16,239 nt of DNA from an uncultured Coriobacteriaceae bacterium (GTDB lineage: Bacteria; Actinomycetota; Coriobacteriia; Coriobacteriales; Eggerthellaceae): contig CAMORQ010000010.1 in NCBI GenBank assembly GCA_946623915.1, positions 1 to 16,239 on the forward strand, written 5' to 3'. Positions within the stretch are counted from its first letter, which is position 1. Each line of letters opens with the position of its first letter. Below, piece after piece: positions 1-6,697 of the stretch. The notes beneath the pieces were generated by a model. That model had not been told where the DNA came from. It was given only the letters and a program-made list of their open reading frames with translations, and searched no databases. Made by a program: the position numbers and the translations under genes.

Positions 1-1
1 T

Positions 2-454
2 AGTATTTTTGCCCAGGCGCTGCGGAAAAGTCCCACGACCCGGGCCAGTATTTTTGCCACAGTCCACCCGGAGGCGACTCTGCTCCTGATGCGGATTCTG
101 GAGGAAACGGGGCTGAAGGGCTTTGTCGGCAAGGTCAGCATGGACCGGAATGCCCCACAGGAGTATCTGGAGACAGATGCGGAGGATGCGTTTGCCGCCA
201 TGCTCTCCGCAGGGCTCTCCGGGATCCGCGAAGGCCTGCCGCTGGCTGCCCCCGACGAGCATAACCGGCAAGCGGGCAAACTGCCTTCCAACTTGGGCGA
301 GGCGATCGATTTGTTCGAGTCGTCCGAAATGGCGCGGATCATCGTGGGCGACCGCACCCATGCGTTCCTCGTGCAGAACAAGCGCGAGGAATGGCGTTCG
401 TACCAGACCTGCGTTTCCAGCTGGGAAACGGACCGATATCTGGAAGTGTTGTAG
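2..454 (+). CDS. hybrid open frame: guanine deaminase fragment fused in frame to the C-terminus of glutamine synthetase (partial at 5' side)
   Basis: The frame is open from the left edge to TAG at 452-454, so the start is outside the window. Codons from base 2 to about 185 read like guanine deaminase (the amidohydrolase that turns guanine into xanthine): SPTTRASIFATVHPEAT followed by LKGFVGKVSMDRNAP is the family's characteristic stretch. From about base 188 the frame changes to the last ~85 residues of a type I glutamine synthetase (glutamate + ammonia + ATP to glutamine): AFAAMLSAGLSGI, LPSNLGEAIDLFE, then NKREEWRSYQ and the terminal WETDRYLEVL. Neither half has its catalytic domain here. 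No known protein joins these two, and the deaminase part uses AGT, ATT, CGG and ACA codons more than its neighbours. It is either a chimeric assembly join or a true deletion/fusion. The glutamine synthetase half fits the following GlnR-like gene; the deaminase half has no partner here. Confidence 0.75.
   Translation, partial: SIFAQALRKSPTTRASIFATVHPEATLLLMRILEETGLKGFVGKVSMDRNAPQEYLETDAEDAFAAMLSAGLSGIREGLPLAAPDEHNRQAGKLPSNLGEAIDLFESSEMARIIVGDRTHAFLVQNKREEWRSYQTCVSSWETDRYLEVL
176..200 (+). other. junction between guanine deaminase-like and glutamine synthetase-like sequence
   Basis: Deaminase similarity ends around the residues EYLETDAED and glutamine synthetase similarity starts around AFAAMLSAGL, so the join lies roughly in this interval. 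The exact base cannot be fixed by eye because the join is in frame and a few residues fit either family. No insertion-sequence end, tRNA or long repeat is visible at the junction. Confidence 0.5.
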
Positions 455-461
455 GGAGGGG
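454..461 (+). promoter_or_regulatory. ribosome binding site that fixes a TTG start
   Basis: GGGAGGGG begins at the last base of the upstream stop codon and ends 4 bases before TTG 466. It is the only good Shine-Dalgarno match near the start of the regulator and supports TTG over the upstream in-frame ATG at 391, which lies inside the glutamine synthetase frame. Confidence 0.6.
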
Positions 462-465
462 CGTT

Positions 466-1137
466 TTGGAAGCCAAGCAGGCAATCTTCATAGCCGACAG
501 CCTGGACAACGCCCGCCAGTTCCAACAGGCGCTATCCGATCTGGGCGTGGAGGTGTCCGCTGGGTCGAGTATGCGCTTCACCCAGCTTTTGGCAGCGAAA
601 GACGAATGCGATCTGGTTATCTACGAGGTGCGCAACGACATACGCGCCGAAGTTGTTCCTGTCGAGCAGGCGTTGCTCGAACACGGCGGTGCGGCTCTGC
701 TGCTGATCGTGCGCGATGAGCTGCTGGGGGATCTCTACCTCCCCATGCAGCTCCATTGCGATTTCGTGCTCTCTGGCGCAAGCGAAGACGAATGCGTCGC
801 GCGCATGCGCATGCTGCTGTGGCCAGGGGAGGCTGGAGCGGCCAACGACCAGGTAAGCGTGGATTCCATGACCATTAATCTGGCCACCTACCAGGTTCAA
901 GTGGGGGGCGCGCCGGTGGATTTCACCTACCTGGAATACGCCCTGCTGGCATTTCTGGTTACGCATCCTGGGCGAACTTACAGCCGCGACGCGCTGTTGC
1001 GGCGCGTGTGGGGGTTCGACTACTACGGAGGAAGCCGTACGGTCGATGTGCACGTTCGACGCGTGCGTGCGAAACTGGGACCAGAGCTTGCCCAACACCT
1101 CGAAACGGTGCGCGGCGTCGGATACTTATGGAATTAA
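466..1137 (+). CDS. GlnR-like orphan OmpR-family transcription regulator with degenerate receiver domain
   Basis: A DNA-binding regulator of 223 residues, started at TTG 466, which sits behind the purine-rich ribosome site at 454-461 just after the glutamine synthetase stop. Starting further upstream would overlap that gene. Residues ~5-118 are a receiver-like domain, but the phosphorylation pocket is broken: the usual aspartate is Glu54 (LVIYEV), the first acidic pair is reduced to Asp11 (IADSLD), and the conserved lysine is replaced in FVLSGAS. Residues ~131-223 form a full winged helix (LLRRVWGFDYYGGSRTVDVH, then RVRAKLG and TVRGVGYLW). From memory this half closely resembles actinobacterial GlnR, a phosphorylation-independent nitrogen regulator. 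Position directly after a glutamine synthetase end supports a nitrogen role, but that is inference. No histidine kinase gene is nearby. polA follows after 36 bases. Confidence 0.8.
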   Translation: MEAKQAIFIADSLDNARQFQQALSDLGVEVSAGSSMRFTQLLAAKDECDLVIYEVRNDIRAEVVPVEQALLEHGGAALLLIVRDELLGDLYLPMQLHCDFVLSGASEDECVARMRMLLWPGEAGAANDQVSVDSMTINLATYQVQVGGAPVDFTYLEYALLAFLVTHPGRTYSRDALLRRVWGFDYYGGSRTVDVHVRRVRAKLGPELAQHLETVRGVGYLWN

Positions 1138-1154
1138 AGCCGGCATCCCCGGCT
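1138..1154 (+). other. small hairpin between regulator and polA
   Basis: AGCCGG (1138-1143) and CCGGCT (1149-1154) form a 6-base-pair stem with a 5-base loop directly after the regulator stop. There is no T-run, so it is more likely an mRNA end-stabilising or attenuating hairpin than a full terminator. Confidence 0.3.
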
Positions 1155-1173
1155 GTATGCGATAGGAGCGATC

Positions 1174-3807
1174 ATGCCTAAAACGATTGCGGTAATCGAC
1201 GGAAACTCTCTGATGCACCGCGCATACCACGCGGTGCCGCCCACCATGAACGCTCCCGACGGCACGCCGACCAACGCTGTGTTCGGGTTCATGTCGATGC
1301 TGCTGAAGTTCGCCGACGTCGCTTCGCCCGATGCCATCGTGTGCGCTTTCGATGCGGGCAAGCCTGCTTTCCGCATCGAAGCCATGGAACAGTACAAGGC
1401 CCAGCGCCCGCCCATGGACGACGATTTGCGCGTTCAGTTTCCCCTCATGGAAGAAGTGCTTGGCGCCATGGCGATTCCCGTGGTGAAGGTGCAGGGTTGG
1501 GAAGGCGACGACATCTTGGGCACGGTGGCCGCACGCGGCGAGGCGCTTGGCTGCAACGTGCTGCTGGTCACCGGTGACAAGGATGCTTGCCAGCTGGTTA
1601 CGGCGCAAACGCACGTCGTTTCGACGAAGAAGGGCATCTCCGACGTGGTCATCTACGACCCTGCGGGCGTGAAGGAGAAATACGGTGTCGAACCCGAGCA
1701 AATCCCCGACTTCCTGGGGTTGATGGGGGACAGCTCCGACAACATCCCCGGTGTGCCTGGCATCGGCGAAAAAACGGCGGCGAAGCTGCTTGCGCAGTTC
1801 GGCAGCATGGAGGGCATATACGACCACCTCGATTCTTTGAAGGGCAAGCAGCTCGAAAACATCCGCGACAACAAGGATGTCGCGTTCCTTTCGCGCCAGG
1901 TTGCCACCATCGTGCGCGACCTCGACTTCGATCTCGATTTGGAAGGTGCGAGCTTTCCGGCGTACTCGGCCGAAGATGTCCAAGAGGCGTTCGGAAAGCT
2001 GGGCATGCGCTCGCACTTAGGCAAGGTCCTGGCGCTGATCGGCGGTGAAGAGCAACGCGAACGCATCGAACTGGCTTGGCAGGGCTACGCAACCGGCGTC
2101 GAATCCGTTCCTGTGGCGAAGGCGATTCTCGACCAGGCGTCCGAGGATGCGCCGTGTGGCATTGCGATTGCCGTGTCGCAACAGGAATCGCTGTTCGAGC
2201 CGGGGATCAAAGTGGCTGTCGCCGGCGCCGACGCGGGTGCTCTTGTCGAAGGCGACGACGCACTCGATGTACTCGCTTCGGCCGTGCGCAGCGCGCCGTT
2301 CTCGTGTTTCGACGCCAAGAAAGTCCTTCAACAGGTGTGCCCGCCCGATAGCGCGCTTGTCGCGCTCGTCGACGAGCACGCGCTCGACGCTTCACGCTTC
2401 TTCGACTGTTCGCTTGCTGCGTACGTTTTGCATGCGGGAACGTCGGATTACGCGGCGGGGAGCTTGGCGGAAGCCTACCTGGGCGGTTCGCTTCCCGAAT
2501 CGCAGGACGAAAACGATGCGCTTGCGATCGAGGCGGCCGCCGCGGCCGCCCTAGTCGTCCCGTTGCGCGAGGCGCTGGACAAAGACGGCACATGGGACGT
2601 GTATTCCCAGATAGACGCACCGCTCGTGCCCGTGCTTGCGAGCATGGAGCGCATCGGTGCGGCACTTGACACCAAAGCACTCGCCGTCCTAGGCGAGAGC
2701 ACGCAATCCGAACTCGACGAATTGGTCGCGGATATCTACGAGAGCGCCGGCGAAGAATTCAACATCGATTCGCCCAAGCAGGTGGGCCACATCCTCTTCG
2801 AAGTGCTGGGTTTGCCGCCTCTGAAGAAGACCCAGCGCGGCTATTCGACTGACGCGAAAGTGCTCGACGAGCTTTCCGACCGACACGTGCTGCCTGGGAT
2901 GATTCTGCGCTACCGCGAGTTGGCGAAAATGAAGGGCACCTATATAGACGCCCTGCCCAAGATGCTCGGGAGCGACGGGCGGCTGCACACCAGCTTCAAC
3001 GAGACGGTGACCACCACCGGTCGTCTAAGCTCGTCCGATCCGAACCTCCAAAACATTCCCGTGCGCACCGACTTCGGCCGGCAGGTGCGCGCGTGCTTCG
3101 TGCCCCTTCGCGACGGGGAAGTGTTCTTGAGCGCCGACTACTCCCAGATCGAACTGCGTCTGCTCGCCCATCTTTCGGGCGACGAGCACCTGATCGCCGC
3201 GTTCAACAGTGGTGAAGACTTCCATGCCGAAACGGCGGCGCGCGTGTTCGGCGTAGCGGTGGAGGAGGTGACGCCCCAGTTGCGCAGCCGTGCCAAGGCG
3301 GTGAATTTCGGCATCGTGTACGGCCAGCAAGCCTACGGACTCTCGCAAAGCCTGCACATCCCCTTTGGGGAAGCCCAGGAAATGATCGACAGGTATTTCG
3401 AGGCCTATCCCGGTGTGCGCGGCTACCTGGACCGCGTGGTCGCATCGGCCAAAGACGACGGATTCGCATCCACGATGTTCGGGCGCAAACGCCATATCCC
3501 CGAGTTGCGCGCGGGCGGCCCTCAGCGTGCCTTCGGAGAGCGCACTGCCATGAACCATCCCATGCAGGGCAGCGCAGCCGACATCATCAAGAAGGCCATG
3601 GTACAGGCGCATCGCCGTCTGCGTGACGAATTCCCCGACGCGTCGCTTATCTTGCAGGTTCACGACGAGCTCGACCTGTCTGTCCCGCGCAAGGATGTCG
3701 AAGGGGTCTCGCAGCTTCTTCACGAGGTAATGGAGCACGTGGCGGATTTATCCGTGCCGCTTACCGTGGACGTGTCGTTCGGAGAGAACTGGTCGGAGGC
3801 GCATTAA
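1174..3807 (+). CDS. polA: DNA polymerase I
   Basis: Family A DNA polymerase of 877 residues, which fills gaps in repair and removes Okazaki primers. ATG 1174 is preceded by AGGAG at 1164-1168. Residues 1 to ~290 are the 5' nuclease: VIDGNSLMHRAYHA at the start, acidic metal ligands in GWEGDD (Asp112, Asp113), GDKD (Asp135, Asp137) and GDSSDNIPGVPGIG (from Gly185). Residues ~310-450 are a remnant of the 3'-5' proofreading domain: the DxE motif is absent (CGIAIAVSQQESLF at that place), so proofreading is probably lost. Residues ~480-877 are the polymerase: motif A SADYSQIELR (Asp655), motif B RAKAVNFGIVYG (Lys708, Phe712, Tyr716) and motif C VHDEL (Asp831). Length matches other full-size Pol I enzymes. 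It probably shares a transcript with the upstream regulator, as no promoter is evident in the 36-base gap. Confidence 0.97.
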   Translation: MPKTIAVIDGNSLMHRAYHAVPPTMNAPDGTPTNAVFGFMSMLLKFADVASPDAIVCAFDAGKPAFRIEAMEQYKAQRPPMDDDLRVQFPLMEEVLGAMAIPVVKVQGWEGDDILGTVAARGEALGCNVLLVTGDKDACQLVTAQTHVVSTKKGISDVVIYDPAGVKEKYGVEPEQIPDFLGLMGDSSDNIPGVPGIGEKTAAKLLAQFGSMEGIYDHLDSLKGKQLENIRDNKDVAFLSRQVATIVRDLDFDLDLEGASFPAYSAEDVQEAFGKLGMRSHLGKVLALIGGEEQRERIELAWQGYATGVESVPVAKAILDQASEDAPCGIAIAVSQQESLFEPGIKVAVAGADAGALVEGDDALDVLASAVRSAPFSCFDAKKVLQQVCPPDSALVALVDEHALDASRFFDCSLAAYVLHAGTSDYAAGSLAEAYLGGSLPESQDENDALAIEAAAAAALVVPLREALDKDGTWDVYSQIDAPLVPVLASMERIGAALDTKALAVLGESTQSELDELVADIYESAGEEFNIDSPKQVGHILFEVLGLPPLKKTQRGYSTDAKVLDELSDRHVLPGMILRYRELAKMKGTYIDALPKMLGSDGRLHTSFNETVTTTGRLSSSDPNLQNIPVRTDFGRQVRACFVPLRDGEVFLSADYSQIELRLLAHLSGDEHLIAAFNSGEDFHAETAARVFGVAVEEVTPQLRSRAKAVNFGIVYGQQAYGLSQSLHIPFGEAQEMIDRYFEAYPGVRGYLDRVVASAKDDGFASTMFGRKRHIPELRAGGPQRAFGERTAMNHPMQGSAADIIKKAMVQAHRRLRDEFPDASLILQVHDELDLSVPRKDVEGVSQLLHEVMEHVADLSVPLTVDVSFGENWSEAH

Positions 3808-3810
3808 GAC

Positions 3811-5580
3811 ATGGACGCCTCATTCGCAAACAGGACAGGCGAGATGGCAAGCGCATCGGACGCTGGAAAGTCGAAACGCGGGTTTCCGGCATCTTTGCTG
3901 CGGTTCGTTCCCCGTACGCGCGCCTCGAAGGTAGCGCTTGTCATCTATTCGCTGATAGGTGCCGCGACCTGCGTCGTGGGCATGCGCGTTGTGCGCACGA
4001 AGTGGTTCTACAGCGGCAACTACGAGGAAAACTACTTCGCGGGACTTACGCCCATCGACGCCCTCTGGTTTGTCGTGCTGTTCGCCGCAGTGCTGCTGGG
4101 GACGTGCTTACTGCTGGTTGCCTACCGTGCCCTGCTCGAGAGGATTCCCGCACGGCGCATGCCAGTCAATCCCACCGTGGTGTTCTGCGTGACGTGGGTG
4201 GTCATTTTCGTATGCTGGGTGCCTTATTTCCTAGCCAATTTCCCTGGATCGCTCTACGCTGACTCTATCGTCATCATGAAGCAGGCTTTGGGCATCAACG
4301 TGCTTACGAGCCATCATCCGATAGCCTACGTCGGGCTCATCGGCTTTTTCCTGCATCTCGGCGACATCCTCTTCGACAGCTACATCGTCGGCATCGCCTT
4401 CTACACGGCGTTTCAAATGGTGTTCATGAGCGGGGTGTTCGCCTACTTTTTGGGTTGGCTGGCATCGCATCGCGTCCCGTTGTCCGCCATCGTGGTCACC
4501 TGTGCGGCGTTTGCGCTCCTGTCGATTTTCCCGCTTCACGCAGTCAGCATGTGGAAGGACGGGCTCTACGCGGCATTCGTGCTGCGCGTAAGCCTGCTCC
4601 TGTTCGATGTGGTGGCCTCTCGCGGCGCAGCCCTGGAGGAGCCTGCCATGCTTATTCGGCTGGCCCTATGGGGTTTGGCCGTGTGTCTGGTGCGCAGCAA
4701 CGGCATCTACGTCATGTTGTGCGTTTGGGTCGCTTTGCTGGCTCTGTACGCGATGCGCACGTCTGGCAAGGTGTTTTTCTCCTGCGGAATCAGCTTGGCC
4801 TTGTATTTCGTTGTGGTCGGGCCGCTGTCGATCGCCCTTGAGGTGCAAACCGAGCCGGTCGAGTCCTACGGCATTCCGCTGCAGCAGGTGGCTGCGGTGG
4901 TGGTCTACGACGGCGAGATGAACCCGGAAGAAAAGGAATTCCTGAACACGCTGCTTCCTTTGGACGAGTACAAAGAGGAGTACATCCCATGCAGCGTGGA
5001 CGGCATTAAGTGGGCCGACAACTTCGACATGGATTTCTTTGACACCCATCGAGGCGAATTCATGCAGGTTTGGCTGTCTCTTCTGCCGAAAAACCTGGGC
5101 TTGTACGCAAGCTCTTACATTATGGAAAGCTACGAGTACTGGAGCTTCGCAGACGTGAACCGCACATTCACCCTGAATGGCGTTAACGACAAATACGACG
5201 CCCCCGACCTGGGGATCATAGAAACGAATCTGGTCGAAGTGTGGTTCGGGGAAGGGGTAAACCAGCTGTTCCCCTTCAAGTTTTTCCACTTGCAGGAAGG
5301 CGCACATTCCTGGATCGTCTTGTTCGCAGGACTTCTTTTGTTCGTGGCGCGGCGCGAACAGTGGCACCCGCAGTGGCTGGCCGCTCGGCAGATGCTGCCC
5401 GCATGGCCGCCGTTCGCTCATCCGTGGTGGCTTGCCCTTTTCCCCACGTTCGTGAATTGGCTTACGGTGCTTATAAGCTCGCCGTTCGCAGCGCTGCCTC
5501 GCTACATCCTGCCGGCGATTTTCCTGATGCCGCTGTTCATTTTGCTGCCGTGGCCGGTGGTGGCGACCCAAGAGCGCTGA
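3811..5580 (+). CDS. multi-pass membrane protein, DUF6020-like, function unknown
   Basis: A 589-residue integral membrane protein starting 3 bases after the polA stop, with GGAGG at 3795-3799 inside polA as a somewhat distant ribosome site. An in-frame ATG at 3844 is an alternative start. After a basic cytoplasmic N-terminus, hydrophobic segments lie at about residues 40-60, 85-106, 122-144, 172-186, 190-245 (two), 248-265, 283-345 (three) and at several places after ~490. A hydrophilic domain rich in Glu, Asp and Tyr occupies ~345-475 and probably faces outside. The motif FPGSLYADS (144-152) followed by SHHP (to Pro170) resembles membrane proteins annotated as DUF6020, which recall GT-C glycosyltransferase architecture. 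A role in building a surface glycan is a guess. Close packing with polA suggests shared transcription. Confidence 0.8.
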   Translation: MDASFANRTGEMASASDAGKSKRGFPASLLRFVPRTRASKVALVIYSLIGAATCVVGMRVVRTKWFYSGNYEENYFAGLTPIDALWFVVLFAAVLLGTCLLLVAYRALLERIPARRMPVNPTVVFCVTWVVIFVCWVPYFLANFPGSLYADSIVIMKQALGINVLTSHHPIAYVGLIGFFLHLGDILFDSYIVGIAFYTAFQMVFMSGVFAYFLGWLASHRVPLSAIVVTCAAFALLSIFPLHAVSMWKDGLYAAFVLRVSLLLFDVVASRGAALEEPAMLIRLALWGLAVCLVRSNGIYVMLCVWVALLALYAMRTSGKVFFSCGISLALYFVVVGPLSIALEVQTEPVESYGIPLQQVAAVVVYDGEMNPEEKEFLNTLLPLDEYKEEYIPCSVDGIKWADNFDMDFFDTHRGEFMQVWLSLLPKNLGLYASSYIMESYEYWSFADVNRTFTLNGVNDKYDAPDLGIIETNLVEVWFGEGVNQLFPFKFFHLQEGAHSWIVLFAGLLLFVARREQWHPQWLAARQMLPAWPPFAHPWWLALFPTFVNWLTVLISSPFAALPRYILPAIFLMPLFILLPWPVVATQER

Positions 5581-5674
5581 AGCGGCTGGCGTCGTTTTCC
5601 TCGGTCGCGGTCACGCATTGCGCCAGGCAACGTGTGCTCATTCTGCGAAGGGTGGGCATTTTGCGACTTTTCAA

Positions 5675-5703
5675 TTGACGGTTGCCACACACGTCGATAA
5701 AAT
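5675..5703 (+). promoter_or_regulatory. strong sigma-70-type promoter for rplU-rpmA
   Basis: TTGACG (5675-5680) and TAAAAT (5698-5703) are separated by exactly 17 bases; each hexamer differs from consensus at one position. Transcription should begin near 5710, giving a short leader of ~30 bases. That is too short for the structured L21 leader known from some other bacteria. Confidence 0.8.
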
Positions 5704-5740
5704 ACCTCCTTGCGTCTGATACATGTACAAGGAGAAAACA

Positions 5741-6268
5741 ATGTACGCAATCGTGAAAACCGGCGGCAAGCAGTACAAGGTTGCCCCAGGTGACATTATC
5801 GAAATCGAAAAGGTCGAAGGCGAAGCTGGCGACAAGGTCGAACTTGACGTCATTTGCGTCGTGGACGGCGATGCGGTGGAGGCCGATCCGGCCAAGGCTG
5901 CAGGCACCAAAGTGGTTGCCGAAGTCGTCGAGCAGTTCAAGGGCGACAAGCAGCTTGTCTTCAAGTTCAAGAAGCGCAAGAACTACAAGCGCACGAAGGG
6001 TCATCGCCAGCAGCTAACGCGTGTGCGTATCGTTTCCGTTGGCTCTGCCGAAGCCGAACAGGATTCGAAGAAGGCTGCGAGCAAGCCCGAAAAGGAAGCG
6101 CCGGCGGCTGAAGAGCCCAAGGCCGTTGTGGAAGAGGCCGTCGAAGCCAAGGAGGCGGAAGTTGCCGAAGAGGCAGCGGTAGAGGAAGCCGAAACTGCCG
6201 AAACCGAAGAAGCTCCCGCGGCCGAAGAAGAGGCAGCCGAAGAAGCCGAGCAGGCTTCCGAAGAATAG
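5741..6268 (+). CDS. rplU: 50S ribosomal protein L21 with long acidic C-terminal extension
   Basis: L21 binds 23S rRNA in the large subunit. The start is ATG 5741, spaced 6 bases from AAGGAG (5729-5734), and the protein begins MYAIVKTGGKQYKV as usual. An in-frame ATG at 5723 lies upstream of that ribosome site and is rejected. Residues 1 to ~102 are the complete L21 fold with the basic stretch FKKRKNYKRTKGHRQQ, ending TRVRIVSVG. The remaining ~73 residues are a low-complexity tail made almost only of Glu, Ala, Lys, Val and Pro, with net negative charge in its second half. This takes the protein to 175 residues against ~103 for typical L21. The tail is probably disordered or helical and protrudes from the ribosome; its role is unknown. 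rpmA follows after 23 bases. Confidence 0.97.
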   Translation: MYAIVKTGGKQYKVAPGDIIEIEKVEGEAGDKVELDVICVVDGDAVEADPAKAAGTKVVAEVVEQFKGDKQLVFKFKKRKNYKRTKGHRQQLTRVRIVSVGSAEAEQDSKKAASKPEKEAPAAEEPKAVVEEAVEAKEAEVAEEAAVEEAETAETEEAPAAEEEAAEEAEQASEE

Positions 6269-6271
6269 ATC

Positions 6272-6286
6272 AAGGAGTAGGTGATC
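6272..6286 (+). promoter_or_regulatory. extended ribosome binding site of rpmA
   Basis: AAGGAGTAGGTGATC matches the complement of the 16S rRNA 3' end (AAGGAGGTGATC) over its full length except for an insertion of a few bases in the middle. The AAGGAG half is 14 bases from ATG 6292, which is long, while the AGGTGATC half has normal spacing and is the likely working site. Confidence 0.55.
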
Positions 6287-6291
6287 GCACT

Positions 6292-6546
6292 ATGGCACAT
6301 AAGAAGGGTCTTGGCTCTACACGCAATGGCCGCGACTCCCACGCACAGCGTTTGGGTTGCAAGAAGTTCGCGGGCGAGGTAGTTACCACGGGCAACATCA
6401 TCGTGCGTCAGCACGGCACGCATTTCCATCCCGGCGAAAACGTCGGACGCGGCAAGGACGACACGCTGTTCGCCCTTTGCGACGGCACGGTCAAGTACAC
6501 GAAAGGCAACAAGCGCAGGGTGCATGTGATACCCGAGCAAGCCTAA
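6292..6546 (+). CDS. rpmA: 50S ribosomal protein L27
   Basis: An 84-residue L27, the large-subunit protein whose N-terminus reaches toward the peptidyl transferase centre. It starts directly with MAHKKGLGSTRNGRDS, so it lacks the short N-terminal peptide that Prp protease removes in many Firmicutes; no prp gene lies between rplU and rpmA, which agrees. The family core is intact: GNIIVRQHGTHFHPGENVG, then DGTVKY. It is co-transcribed with rplU and ends at a terminator 24 bases later. Identification is secure. Confidence 0.98.
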   Translation: MAHKKGLGSTRNGRDSHAQRLGCKKFAGEVVTTGNIIVRQHGTHFHPGENVGRGKDDTLFALCDGTVKYTKGNKRRVHVIPEQA

Positions 6547-6569
6547 CAACGACTTTTCAGCACAGTTAG

Positions 6570-6603
6570 GAAACCTCCTGTTCGCAGGGGGTTTCTTCGT
6601 TTA
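6570..6603 (+). terminator. intrinsic terminator after rpmA
   Basis: An 11-base-pair stem (6570-6580 with 6585-6595, including one T-G wobble) with a TTCG loop is followed by an imperfect T-rich run (TTCGTTT). It closes the rplU-rpmA transcript and separates it from obgE. Confidence 0.85.
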
Positions 6604-6697
6604 GAATATCGTGAAGTTGGCAGGTGCGCTATTTCGGCGGCACCGTAAGAGACAAGGACGGTCCTCTCAGGCGCGTCGCGTCTGGCGGGTGCAACAT

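Noticed and set aside
2..58. A 12-base direct repeat (AGTATTTTTGCC at 2-13 and 47-58).
   Set aside because: Both copies encode Ser-Ile-Phe-Ala in the deaminase frame, and there are only two; it is most likely coincidence, not a mobile-element target duplication.
5723..5740. An earlier ATG for rplU.
   Set aside because: The AAGGAG ribosome site lies after it and is properly spaced from ATG 5741, where L21 similarity begins.
5581..5740. A structured L21 leader or riboswitch before rplU.
   Set aside because: The predicted transcript start near 5710 leaves about 30 bases of leader, too short, and I see no stable paired elements there.
6611..6697. An N-terminal extension of Obg from an upstream GTG.
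   Set aside because: The extra residues are Arg-rich without Obg similarity, and the protein begins canonically at ATG 6698.
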